DNA of 64,000 nucleotides from the NCBI RefSeq assembly GCF_011405655.1, contig NZ_AP022829.1, positions 2,589,001 to 2,653,000 of the forward strand, in the 5' to 3' direction. This document shows, piece by piece, positions 9,028-17,599 of this stretch. Both the position numbers and the translations under genes were made by a program. The DNA is from Adlercreutzia hattorii (GTDB lineage Bacteria; Actinomycetota; Coriobacteriia; Coriobacteriales; Eggerthellaceae). The notes under the pieces are model-generated. The model ran no database searches. It saw nothing but the letters and a program-made list of their open reading frames with translations, and had not been told where the DNA came from. Numbering within the stretch: position 1 is the first letter of the stretch; each line of letters opens with the position of its first letter.

Positions 9028-9064
9028 GCAACCGCCTCGGTTCGCCGAATGCCGCCGGGCTGCT

Positions 9065-9089
9065 GACTGCCCTGCGCACCAGGGCAGTC
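9065..9089. terminator. Hairpin between convergent operon 1 and nitrilase
   Basis: GACTGCCCTG at 9065-9074 pairs perfectly with CAGGGCAGTC at 9080-9089 around a 5-nt loop. It lies 38 bp after the chaperone stop and 132 bp beyond the 3' end of the convergent nitrilase gene. There is no T-run on either strand. A transcription end for both units is likely but not certain. Confidence 0.55.
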
Positions 9090-9220
9090 AAGAAACTCAC
9101 CTGTCACGAAATCGTCACGGGGGCGAGCCGAACGCTTCTGTAGAGCCTCCCCTCTCACCCTTATCGGAAGCATTCTCTTTATCGTGCCTTTATCGAACGA
9201 TCTGTCGCCACAGCGTCTGG

Positions 9221-10141
9221 CTATCGATCGCTGACCTTCAGCTCCAGCACGTCGGGTCTCGCATAGTGCCCCACCACATCGTGCTCCATTTTGCAAGCAG
9301 CCGGAAGATTCATATCGAGTTCTGCGAAAATGATCGTTTCCCGATCCCAGACGGGCTCCGTTATGTAATGGCCATAGGGATCCACGATGCAGCTTCCACC
9401 GCGGCACACCATTTCCGGTAGCTGGGAAATCGCCTCCATTTCATGAAGGTCAGAGGGGTAGGAGCTTTTTCCCACAATCATATCCGCATTGACAAAATAG
9501 CACTTACCCTCAATGGCGATGTGCTGAATTGTTGCCTGCCATTCGGGATTATCGTTCGTGTTCGGCGAAATATAGATGGTGACCCCCTTTTGGTAGAGCG
9601 CCACCCGTGCAAGCGGCATATAGCTCTCCCAGCAGATCAGGGCACCGATAGGCCCCCAGGGCGTTTGAGTAACAGGGAAATAGCCCTTATCGGCATCGCC
9701 CCAAACCACCCGCTCAGAACCCGTCGGCTTGAGCTTGCGATGCACCCGGTAGGTGCCGTCGGGCTCGAAAATGACATTGCTGTTGTACAGCGTCCCACTG
9801 ACCGCATCGCGCTCTGAGAAGCCGAGACTGATATAGGCATCCGTCTTTCTGGCCGCATCGGCAAGGGCCTGAAACTCCGCATCGCCCGCTACCACGGAAG
9901 CGTCGTAATAGCGTTTCCAATCGGACCGGCCGGCTTCTGTCCGCTTGCCCATGCTAAAACCGAAGTCCATGCCGATGGGATAGCCGGGGATGAAAAGCTC
10001 CGGGAATACGATCACGTCGGGGTTTTGGGACGCACTTTCCTCGATGTAGTCAAGAGCTTTTGCCAGGGACGCCTCCTTATCGAATAGAACAGGCTCCGCT
10101 TGCACCAACGCAATTTTGCAGACAGGATCGATGTCTCGCAT
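9221..10141 (-). CDS. Nitrilase / carbon-nitrogen hydrolase
   Basis: A 306-residue enzyme of the nitrilase superfamily. The Glu-Lys-Cys triad is visible: E48 in FPELFIPGYP, K136 in HRKLKPT and C170 in GALICWESYMPLAR. Members hydrolyse nitriles or amides; the CWESYMPLARVALY sequence resembles true nitrilases (aliphatic or aryl-acetonitrile) more than omega-amidases, but substrate cannot be read from sequence. The ATG at 10141 is chosen because AAGGAG lies before it and the family begins with KIALVQAEPV; an in-frame TTG at 10333 would add 64 unrelated residues. It lies downstream of the decayed MFS and permease genes on the same strand and seems to be the surviving member of an acquired cluster. 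Confidence 0.9.
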   Translation of the reverse strand: MRDIDPVCKIALVQAEPVLFDKEASLAKALDYIEESASQNPDVIVFPELFIPGYPIGMDFGFSMGKRTEAGRSDWKRYYDASVVAGDAEFQALADAARKTDAYISLGFSERDAVSGTLYNSNVIFEPDGTYRVHRKLKPTGSERVVWGDADKGYFPVTQTPWGPIGALICWESYMPLARVALYQKGVTIYISPNTNDNPEWQATIQHIAIEGKCYFVNADMIVGKSSYPSDLHEMEAISQLPEMVCRGGSCIVDPYGHYITEPVWDRETIIFAELDMNLPAACKMEHDVVGHYARPDVLELKVSDR

Positions 10142-10348
10142 ACCAATAGCTCCTTCACTCGTATCAATGTATCGGCCAATTATCAAACTTACCGCACTCG
10201 TAGGACTGTCCCGAAACAGCAACATTCCCGACGCGGAGCAAAACCGCAGACCGGAATTTACGAGCAGCTTCCCAGAGGTTCGCCCCGCCTCTCGGACATC
10301 CTGCAGGAGCTCCTCGATTTTATCAGTCGGCAACGGCCGAGCCTCCCC

Positions 10349-11260
10349 TTAGGTTCGATAAAACTTCCAAGCGGCCACCGCGCCACCGGCACACACCGCA
10401 GCGTTAAGGAGCCATGCAGCGGCATAGCTCGCACCTCCAACTCCCATTTCCCCCTGGGCGGCTGTCATGACTCCTACGGAGACCAGCGGCCCGAGGGATG
10501 CCGCCAATTGAACAGCCATGGTCATTATCGTAACACCTATAGCATGTTGAGAAGCAGGCAGGCGTCGCAGACCGACTGTTTGGAACGAGGCGCCCGTCAT
10601 GCCACATCCAACAAACACGACGAGCGCACCAGCCAGCACCAGCGGCACGCTGGCCGTAAGGCCGGCGGCCATCATAAACAGCGAACCGGCAACTGCCACC
10701 CCCAGCCCTCCCGGTAGCAAAGGACGAGGGCCTTTCCGGTCGAGCATACGGCCGCCCGCCAACGATGCCAGGACATAGGCGACCACAAGCGGTCCTATGC
10801 AAAACCCCGCTACCGTCGACTCCCAATGAACCTGCTCTCCGAGGAACAATGGCACCATCACATTCAGCGAGAAGTACACGCTCATGGTCGTTACCACCAG
10901 CACCGCCGCTCCCGCAAACCCGCGGCTCTCCACCATCCCCCTCGGGCTGAACCGCGCATCCGGCCCATGAGGCATCGGCATCCTACTTGGAACTGTCGCG
11001 CCCCAGCAGCCAATGAGCACCGAGACGACAAGTGGTACGATAAACACGCTGCGCCACCCCCACGCATCCACCATCACGCCCGTCACCATCGGAGCAGATG
11101 CCGGCCCCAAGGCGATCATCCCATTACCGATAGCGAGAAACGTTCCCAGTCGATGCGAGGGCACCATCTCCAAGATAGCATTCATCATGAGCGGAATAAA
11201 AATACCCGTGCCCACCGCTTGAACGAGGCGGACCGTCACAAGCCAGCCGAAGACGGGCGC
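10349..11260 (-). pseudogene. MFS transporter, 5'-truncated
   Basis: A frame of about 300 residues with clear drug:H+ antiporter-type MFS sequence (RLVQAVGTGIFIPLMMN, GWRSVFIVPL, then eight or more helices to the C terminus), but the first two to three helices are missing. Reading upstream in frame, homology persists through APVFGWLV and then meets a TGA at 11261-11263, which is the end of an NCS2 permease fragment in the same frame. The 5' part was therefore replaced by other DNA, probably by deletion. A GTG at 11239 could start a truncated product, but a transporter lacking those helices should not work. Confidence 0.8.
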
Positions 11261-11601
11261 TCACCACCCCGCAAGCGACCCCGCCGCGGCATACCAAAAT
11301 ACCTGAGTGGCGTAAACCCGAGTCACGTTGAGAACGCCGATGTTCTCCGCAAACGTGGTCGCCGGCGGGGCGCCCAAAAAACCTGCCACCGTGGTGGCTA
11401 AGCCGTCCCCCAATAGCGAGCGCCAAAGCAGAGCAAGGCCGTGCCGATGCCGGAGCACATCACCGATACCGAGGGGGAGAACCCCATGAGCGTGGGCACT
11501 AGCACCGTCGCCCCGAACATCGAGAGGAAATGCTGCAACCCCAAGGGAAATGCCCGATACCAGGGAATCTTCTCTTCGATATCAACCGCTTTTCCACCCA
11601 T
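11261..11601 (-). pseudogene. NCS2 nucleobase permease with internal deletion
   Basis: It starts at an ATG (11601) with a good GAGGGGAG upstream and the N terminus of a uracil/xanthine permease (WYRAFPLGLQHFLSMFGATVLVPTL, in two helices). After CSGIGTALL the reading jumps, with a frame change around 11420-11432, to DGLATTVAGFLGAPPATTF followed by ENIGVLNVTR, which fits the NCS2 signature [QEP]NxGxxxxT[RKG]. About 200 residues between these parts are absent, and the C-terminal third is lost at the junction with the MFS remnant. It cannot encode a working permease. Confidence 0.8.
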
Positions 11602-11687
11602 AGGGCACTCCCCTCGTTGCTTTGTTGCACGCCGGGCAAAAAGCGCGAAAGTGCCCGGCGCCATATTTCACCTAATGAGATGGATCC

Positions 11688-11890
11688 TTAGGGCTCCACC
11701 AAACCGTCGTACACCTCGACCGTTCCCGAGCCCTTCCCGGTCGAAGGCGTCTCAACAACCGCCTCGGCAGCCTCCTTAGGCAGAACCAGGTTCAGCATCA
11801 CCGCCAATACGGCGGACAGAAGCAGACCGGGCACGTTGAACGAACCCAGCGGAATAGATACGGCCCTCATCGCGGCCAATACGCCCGTAG
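11688..11890 (-). pseudogene. C-terminal fragment of an NCS2 permease
   Basis: The segment reading VSIPLGSFNVPGLLLSAV, AVMLNLVLPKE and a short hydrophilic tail matches the extreme C terminus of uracil/xanthine permeases. Nothing upstream on this strand belongs to the same gene; about position 11880 it gives way to LuxR-derived sequence on the other strand. The fragment ends 86 bp before the ATG of the other NCS2 remnant, so two permease genes may once have stood in tandem. The 5' boundary is approximate. Confidence 0.65.
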
Positions 11891-12860
11891 CCATTACCCT
11901 TTGCGCCGCGCCCATTGCCTTGGTGGACGTGGCCATGTTGCTCATGTGGCTGTGCTACTTCGGATACTCGAAGGTGGGCGCACTGGCTCTCATGCTGCCT
12001 GCTCCTATGCCTGCGGGTCCGCATTGTACTTAGGCATTGTCACCTGCGGCCCTACAGTTATGGCAATATGCGCTGCTGCGGCCCCCGTCGTATCGGCATT
12101 CTTCTTTGTCCACTTCGTACGTGCTTCGTCCCTGCAGGCGACTACGGGACTGTTCCAGGAAATCGACGACCCGTTCGACCGCAAGGCGGTGCCGGTCAAA
12201 TTGCCGTCCTCTCTCCACCGGCTCACAGCGGGTCTGTCCCTCTACGCGTTTGCGTTCGCCCTCTATTCCTGTCGCACCGCCACCTCCGAACACCCCTTCA
12301 CCAGCGGACCGCAAGTTCAGGCCATCGCAAGCATCGTGCTGGCGCTCGTTATGGTGGCCGCCGTACATTTGCTCAACGAGAAACGGGGGCCGTACGTGCT
12401 CTACCGCAGCGTTCCCTTACTATTCGGAGGCGGGTTTCTCCTCGAGTTATGCGACGGCTTCTCGGCAACACTCACGACAGGCCTCGGATTGTTCGCCATC
12501 ATTACCGCCTCTTCTCTGGTGTTCACCGACAAGGCCGCCGACGCGCTAAGCACCATCGCCAATCAGCGGGCCCAGCAGGAGGCAGGGGGAGCGCGGCCGG
12601 ACAAAATGGCATTTATAGCTCCTTTTGCCAATGCCCATGGCCTCTCGAAGCGAGAAACGGAAGTGCTCACTTGTCTCATTCAGGGCCGCACCATGCAATA
12701 CACAGCAGAGAAGCTCTTCATTGCCGAGTCGACTGCCCGTACCCATGTGCACAAAATTTATCAGAAGACCGAATCTCAGGGCCGCATGGAACTGCTCGAT
12801 TGCTTCGAGCAGTTCTGCGCGGAACAAGACGGCAGCCGCACAGGCGGCCGCCGTCGGTAA
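11875..12860 (+). pseudogene. Membrane LuxR regulator, 5'-truncated and frameshifted
   Basis: The C-terminal half is intact: several membrane helices, then a LuxR HTH (GLSKRETEVLTCLIQGRTMQ, followed by ESTARTHVHKIYQKTESQ). The upstream part is damaged twice. The first helices are missing where NCS2 permease DNA begins, and a one-base loss near 11997-12003 separates the frame reading LLMWLCYFGYSKVGALALML from the frame reading SYACGSALYLGIV. The gene at 1-1248 shows the undamaged order (LWLCFFGYMKVG ... GSYAIGSVLFLL). An internal start giving a short HTH protein cannot be excluded. Confidence 0.8.
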
Positions 12861-12864
12861 AACC

Positions 12865-15024
12865 TTACAAATTGTCGGGACGCCCTCCGCGCTCGGCGCC
12901 GCGGGCCCCGCCCATGGCGTTGCTCGGCGTGGTGGAGGCCGTGAACTCGGTGGCCGCGTCGTTCACCGTGAGCGTGCAGGTTTCGCCCTCCTGCATGCCC
13001 GGGACCGACACGAGCACGCACTGGAACGACTCGCTGGCCCTCCAGGCGACCAGCTCCGCACCGGCGCTCCCAGTCACGACGAGGGCATCGCCCTCGTTGC
13101 CCGCAACCATCACCAAGGCGAAGGGCTGGGTGCTCCCCTCCGAGAAGGTCTCAGCCATGCCAGCGCCTCCAGCCAAGATGACCGTGCCGCCCGTCACCGT
13201 GGCGCCGTACTCGTAGTCCAGCGCGCTGTCACCGGCACCGGAGCTGGCGCCGACAAGCTCGCCACCCGTAACTTCCACATAGCCGTTGGAATCCACCGCG
13301 TCGCCACTAGCGTTGATGGTCACTTTGCCGCCGTTGATCTGGATGAGGCAGTCCTCGCTGGCGTTGGCCGCCAGGGGGCCGCTGCCCGCGCCGCCGCGGC
13401 CGCCGCGACCGCCGAAGTCGCCGTCCTGGGGCATCTGGCCGTCGTCGGGCATCTGCCCGGGCTCGGCGCCTTCGGGAAGTTCGGGACGCTCGCCATCGGC
13501 CCACTTGCCACCTTGACCGCGCTCGGGCCGCTCGCCGTCTGCCCCCTCGGGACGCTGGGGCATCTGGCCTTCCTCGACGCCTTCGGGCAACTCGGGACGC
13601 TCGCCGCTTTGGGGATCGAACCCCTCGGAGGCCTCGGGCATCTGACCGGGCTCCGCGCCCTCGGGCAACTCCGGCCTCTCGCTCTGGCCGCCCGGCGCAC
13701 CCGACCCATCGGCACCGTTCAGGCCATCGGCGTCGCCGCTCTTACCGGCAGCATTGGGATCCTGCCCCGCGGCCGCCGCGCCATCAGAACCGTCGGTCGT
13801 CCCGTCCGTCGTCGCGTCGTTGGAGTCGCGCTCGGCCACCGCGGCATTGATGCCGTCATCGGACGCAGTGATGTTCAGCTCGCCGTCGTTGACGATCACT
13901 TCCTGGGCCTCGATGCCCTCTTCGCAGCCCGCCACCGTGAACGTGCCGCCATCCATGGTGAACTTCGTCTCGGGATTCATGCCCTTGCCGCCGGCCTCCA
14001 CGACGTAGGTGCCGCCGCTCATGGCCGCCTCCACATCGGAGCGCAGGGCGTGATCGGCCGCCTTGATCTGCGCATCGCCGCCGGCCAGGCGCAGGTACGT
14101 GGCCGCCTGGAAGCCCTCGTCGCCCGCCTCCACGGCGAACGTGCCCCCATCGATGGACACAAAACCGCGCGTCGGATCCTCGTCGTTGTTCGACTTCACG
14201 CCGTCGCCTCCAGCCGTGATGGCGAAGGAGCCGTCGGCCACTTTCACGCAGTCCTTCCCGCGCAGCCCGTCCTCCTTGGCGGTCACGGTAATTGCGCCGC
14301 CCGTCACGACGAGGTCGTCCTTGGAGTTCACGCCGTGGCGGTAGTTGCCTTCCACCGTAAGGGCGCCCGTGCCGTTGATAGTCAGATCGTCCTTGGAGAA
14401 CAACGCCGCGTTCGGCTCGTCTTCCCCCTCGGACAGCTCGTAGGCGGCCCCGTCGGCCAGCGTGTTTTGCGTGCCGTCGGCCAAAGTCACAAACACCTTA
14501 TCGGCCTGCTGAATGTTCAGTGCCGGCCCCGCCTCGTTACGAATGGAGGCGCCGTCGAGCACGATCTGCACCTTGTCCTGGTCACCGGCGCTCACCACCA
14601 GCGACCCAGCCATTAGCTCTCCAGTCACCACGTAGGTGCCTGCGGCGGTAATGGTCACCGCAGTGCCTTCCACCGCAGCCCCTTCGCCGGACACCGTCGC
14701 GCCCTGGCCCGTCAGCGCAATCTTCGTTGCCGCGGCCTCATCGTAGGAGGCGTCCCGGTCGCGGTCGGAGTACGCGAAATCCATACCGGGGATGTCGATG
14801 AGCGACGCCCAGTCCACCCCGTCAGTCGCGCCGTTGTCGCCTTGGGCCTGGTTCCCCTGCCCCTGCTCGGTTTTCTCGCCGACGTCCCCGGCGGCTTCTT
14901 CGAAGGTGCCGCCCGTGCACCCGGCCAGCGCCAGCGATCCCGCCAGCGCCACAGCCAAGGCTCCACGACCCCAAGCCCGTCGTCGCGCCACGCAAGCGCC
15001 CATCATTTCGTTTGTCTTCAACAT
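12865..15024 (-). CDS. DUF4353 (carbohydrate-binding-like) surface lipoprotein
   Basis: A 719-residue lipoprotein. The start is the ATG at 15024 with AAGGGAG six bases before; an ATG 39 bp upstream has no SD. A signal peptide ends in LAGC, so C36 should be lipidated. The body is a repetitive beta-helix-like domain with many GG-x-(I/F)-x-(V/I) turns (DDLVVTGGAITVTAKEDGLR, MSGGTYVVEAGG), typical of DUF4353 proteins. Residues about 448-530 carry a Pro/Glu-rich insert in which ERPELPEG recurs three times with GQMP. In Firmicutes and Actinobacteria this family is found with VTC polyphosphate polymerases and DUF4956 proteins, exactly as here. The function of the trio is not established. Confidence 0.85.
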   Translation of the reverse strand: MLKTNEMMGACVARRRAWGRGALAVALAGSLALAGCTGGTFEEAAGDVGEKTEQGQGNQAQGDNGATDGVDWASLIDIPGMDFAYSDRDRDASYDEAAATKIALTGQGATVSGEGAAVEGTAVTITAAGTYVVTGELMAGSLVVSAGDQDKVQIVLDGASIRNEAGPALNIQQADKVFVTLADGTQNTLADGAAYELSEGEDEPNAALFSKDDLTINGTGALTVEGNYRHGVNSKDDLVVTGGAITVTAKEDGLRGKDCVKVADGSFAITAGGDGVKSNNDEDPTRGFVSIDGGTFAVEAGDEGFQAATYLRLAGGDAQIKAADHALRSDVEAAMSGGTYVVEAGGKGMNPETKFTMDGGTFTVAGCEEGIEAQEVIVNDGELNITASDDGINAAVAERDSNDATTDGTTDGSDGAAAAGQDPNAAGKSGDADGLNGADGSGAPGGQSERPELPEGAEPGQMPEASEGFDPQSGERPELPEGVEEGQMPQRPEGADGERPERGQGGKWADGERPELPEGAEPGQMPDDGQMPQDGDFGGRGGRGGAGSGPLAANASEDCLIQINGGKVTINASGDAVDSNGYVEVTGGELVGASSGAGDSALDYEYGATVTGGTVILAGGAGMAETFSEGSTQPFALVMVAGNEGDALVVTGSAGAELVAWRASESFQCVLVSVPGMQEGETCTLTVNDAATEFTASTTPSNAMGGARGAERGGRPDNL

Positions 15025-15085
15025 CAATTCTCCCTTTGATCGTTCGTCCTTATGGTCTTGCACTACTATTGGGTCTATCTCCCTA

Positions 15086-15283
15086 GGTGCTTTCCAGCAT
15101 CGGTGCTCGCCGACCTCTGATCGCCCCGCGAAGAACGCGGCCGTTAAGAAATAGCTTCCACGTCAGCAGCAGCGATGCTGGGATGGTACCGACTCATGTG
15201 CGTTCCTTCCGCTATTTCTTTTGCCGCGTTCGCAGCGGGATAAAGCGATCAGCGGGCGGCGAGCACCGATGCCGGAAAGCACC
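15086..15283. repeat. 198-bp palindromic structured element, copy A
   Basis: An intercistronic element between the DUF4956 and DUF4353 genes. The outer arms 15086-15112 and 15257-15283 form a 27-bp stem with one mismatch. Inside, CTGATCGC (15117-15124) pairs with GCGATCAG (15245-15252), CCCGC (15125-15129) with GCGGG (15235-15239), then GAACGCGGC with GCCGCGTTC and AAGAAATAGC with GCTATTTCTT. Copy B at 21429-21626 has the same length and core but other stem sequences. Minus-strand loop DNA holds a 17-codon ORF. Structured RNA, a small mobile palindromic element or both are possible. Confidence 0.8.
15144..15197 (-). CDS. Possible 17-residue micro-ORF in element A
   Basis: The frame reads MSRYHPSIAAADVEAIS and then TAA, with AAGGA six bases before the ATG. 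The copy in element B reads MSRYHPGIAAAEVEAVS. The end of the ORF forms one arm of the AAGAAATAGC helix. All four base differences between the copies change amino acids, although conservatively, and one is matched in the pairing arm, so structure rather than peptide may be what is conserved. Translation is unproven. Confidence 0.35.
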   Translation of the reverse strand: MSRYHPSIAAADVEAIS

Positions 15284-15303
15284 CCGCGGAGTGCCCCGAG
15301 GAC

Positions 15304-15999
15304 CTAAAGCGTCTCGCGCCCCTGCGGCGTCATCCCCAGAGATATCCTCAGATTCCCGTTCAGACACCGCAGCTCATCGATCATCGCTTTCTCAAGCCCC
15401 CGCTCGCGCAGGCGGAGCTGGTAGGTCAGCTGGAAGAGGCTGCCCATGTTGGTAGTCGTCACCTCGGTCAGCTCCGACTCCGCGGCGTAGCGGTTGAGCA
15501 CTTCGTCGAAGACACCGTCGTATTCCAAATCTTCCGGAATGGTGATGCGCAGCGTCTTGCCCGGCTCGCGCGGCCGCCCGAACGGCGTGAGCACGAACAG
15601 CAGGTTCACCACAGCCACCACCACGGTGAACACGACGGCAAGCCCCAGAAAACCCATGCCCGTGGCCAAGCCGATGGCCATGGCCAGAAACACGCTGCCG
15701 ATATCTTTCGCCGAACCGGGAATGGAGCGGAAGCGCACAAGGTTGAACACGCCCATGACCGCGATGCCCGCTCCCAAATTCCCATTCACCAGCGTGATGA
15801 CCATCTGCACGATGAGCGGCAAGAGCGCCAGCGTCACCACGAAGTTCTTCGAGTAGCTGTGCCGGAACATGTACACACCGGCGCAGGCCGCGCCCAGCAC
15901 CACCGAGAACACGCAGCAGAGCAAGAAGTCCGCCGCCGAGACGGCCCCTACCAGCGATTCCGCTGTTCCGAACACTGACGAGAACGTTGATTCAAGCAT
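15304..15999 (-). CDS. DUF4956 membrane protein
   Basis: A 231-residue protein with about four membrane helices in its first 145 residues and a soluble C-terminal domain of about 85 residues. The segment GNLGAGIAVMGVFNLVRFRSIPGSAKDI is characteristic of DUF4956, including the conserved arginines. AAAGGAAACTC precedes the ATG. The family co-occurs with VTC-domain polyphosphate polymerases, here 252 bp upstream on the same strand. It may be a membrane partner of the polymerase, but its biochemical role is unknown. Confidence 0.88.
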   Translation of the reverse strand: MLESTFSSVFGTAESLVGAVSAADFLLCCVFSVVLGAACAGVYMFRHSYSKNFVVTLALLPLIVQMVITLVNGNLGAGIAVMGVFNLVRFRSIPGSAKDIGSVFLAMAIGLATGMGFLGLAVVFTVVVAVVNLLFVLTPFGRPREPGKTLRITIPEDLEYDGVFDEVLNRYAAESELTEVTTTNMGSLFQLTYQLRLRERGLEKAMIDELRCLNGNLRISLGMTPQGRETL

Positions 16000-16251
16000 G
16001 AGTTTCCTTTCTTGTTCATTCTCTGCCTACTCTTGCGAGCAACCTTCCAGACAATGCGCTCCCTCGTTTTGGGCAGGAATTCCGACTTGTTAGACTTCTT
16101 TGTTCTGAGCTTCGCCGAAAAGAGGGTCTGCGAGTGGGTTTTTCGCCTCAGATCGAATCACTTTTCCTCCGTTGAAGGACCTTGAAGCTTAGCCCATGTC
16201 TAACAACTCCGTTTTTTCGCCTATTTCCAGGACTCGCATTTCCCGAACGGT

Positions 16252-17325
16252 TCACGCACCACCACGCATAGCCCTTCGATGATTTCGAGCGCGCGGCACA
16301 GCCGTTGCCATCTGATAAGCGTTGCCATACTTGGTAAATGAAGCCGGGTAGATCCGTTCGGCCGACAGCACGTCCACCAGCCACGGCGGGTAGGGCACGG
16401 CGCTCTTTATCTCCATGACGGACTCGCTCGACTCGATGATGGGCCGCCATGGCGAACGGAAGCGATGACAGTCGAAATACGCCAAGCAGTCGTCGAAGGT
16501 GATGCGCAGCTCGGCGTCGAACAGCTCGTCGCACCCACGCGCCTCGCGTACCTCGGGCCGATAGGCCCAGGCCACACGATCGCAGGCGATGCCCATGGAG
16601 GGCGCCAGGGGCAGCCAACGGTTCATGGCCGCCTCTAGCTCGCGGGCGATCTGGCGCGTGGCCGGCGCGAGCGCCACGGCCGCAAGCCCCGCATCCGGCA
16701 GCGGCCAACGGGCACAGGCCTGCTCGTAGGGCAAGCCGCTCACGAAGGCCAGCGCCGCCGGCAGCGTCAGGGCGAGCCGCCGCTTGTACACGATGCCCTT
16801 GAACTTCTTCTTGATGCCAAAAAACACAGGGAAGCCCGCTGACAAACCGTTGCCCCGAAGCGCCTCTCCAGCGCACGGCCTGCACGCCTCGACACTTCCC
16901 ACGGCATCCCCATCAGCATCGCCCATCGTCTGCAGCCCGGCGGCAGCAGGCGCCACTTGCAGCCCTGCGGCCGTCCTCGCCACTCGTAGCCCCGCAGCCA
17001 CCCGCGTTTCCACTTCCCCATCGGAAAGCGGCAGGCCGCCTGGCTCACGCACAATCGGCCCGGCACCGAAAGCTCCCATGAGGGCCACCCCAGCCGCATC
17101 CCCATAGGCGCGCAGACGCAGCTTCTCCTTATAGAGCGGCTTTTCCACCGAACGGGCGATCATGGCGCGCTCGGGCGTGTCCAGATACAAACTTGTGATG
17201 CGGGTGCGACCGTAATCATCAACAGCCATGAGGCGCTCCGCCGCCGCTTCCACAGCCGCACGCTCGGCCACGTCGATGCGGTATTTCTTCTCCACGCGCT
17301 TGAACACGCTGTTGTAGGCGGTCAC
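16252..17325 (-). CDS. VTC-domain polyphosphate polymerase-like protein
   Basis: A 357-residue protein with the features of the VTC tunnel domain: FKRVEKKYRI at the N terminus, TRITSLYLDT, KEKLRLRAYG, then FFGIKKKFKGIVYKRR and a C-terminal YPASFTKYG. These basic strands line the tunnel that binds ATP and polyphosphate in yeast Vtc4. The start is GTG with GAAGGAG upstream. Residues about 77-163 are an insertion between two core strands, rich in Ala and Gly and containing imperfect AAGLxVA repeats; most homologues have a short loop there. The gene heads the operon VTC - DUF4956 - DUF4353 and is divergent from a two-component system. Polyphosphate synthesis is the likely activity but not proven. 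Confidence 0.85.
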   Translation of the reverse strand: MTAYNSVFKRVEKKYRIDVAERAAVEAAAERLMAVDDYGRTRITSLYLDTPERAMIARSVEKPLYKEKLRLRAYGDAAGVALMGAFGAGPIVREPGGLPLSDGEVETRVAAGLRVARTAAGLQVAPAAAGLQTMGDADGDAVGSVEACRPCAGEALRGNGLSAGFPVFFGIKKKFKGIVYKRRLALTLPAALAFVSGLPYEQACARWPLPDAGLAAVALAPATRQIARELEAAMNRWLPLAPSMGIACDRVAWAYRPEVREARGCDELFDAELRITFDDCLAYFDCHRFRSPWRPIIESSESVMEIKSAVPYPPWLVDVLSAERIYPASFTKYGNAYQMATAVPRARNHRRAMRGGA

Positions 17326-17403
17326 GGATACTCCTTCCTCGCTGGCCGCGGATCCTGATTCTCGCCGGTCCGCGAAACCTGGATCCCTCGCGAGCCGGCC
17401 CCA

Positions 17404-17479
17404 ACAATAAGGGGACTTCCTGAAAACCGCCTGAAGCAGCCAATTCCTTTCAGGTTGCCTTCAGGTGGGCCGTTACAAT
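17404..17479. promoter_or_regulatory. Mirrored response-regulator boxes between VTC operon and two-component genes
   Basis: On the plus strand TTCAGG at 17449-17454 and 17460-17465 are 11 bp apart (N5 between), and TACAAT at 17474-17479 lies 8 bp downstream as a -10. The same arrangement occurs inverted: CCTGAA at 17419-17424 and 17430-17435, with TATTGT on the minus strand (17409-17404) as -10. Direct hexamers spaced by one helical turn just upstream of the -10 are typical of OmpR/PhoB-family activators. The regulator at 17600 probably controls both its own operon and the VTC operon. Confidence 0.7.
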
Positions 17480-17599
17480 GAACCTGGGCGCTCCATGGGG
17501 CCGCAACGGTCCCGGCGCGCACCGCGAAATACCGCAACGAGGCCCGAGATGTCGGCGCGCGACGGTTCTCGGCGGCAGCCCCTTACGGAAAGGATCACC

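Noticed and set aside
10142-10333. N-terminal extension of the nitrilase from TTG 10333
   Set aside because: The 64 added residues match nothing in the family, and a good SD lies before the ATG at 10141.
12625-14616. 663-codon plus-strand frame opposite the DUF4353 lipoprotein
   Set aside because: The minus-strand product has a signal peptide, lipobox and repeats; the plus frame is compositional.
15086-15283. Element A as a known riboswitch (cobalamin, Moco, c-di-GMP) or raiA RNA
   Set aside because: None of the conserved boxes of those classes that I can recall is present; the fold is one long hairpin rather than a multi-branched aptamer.
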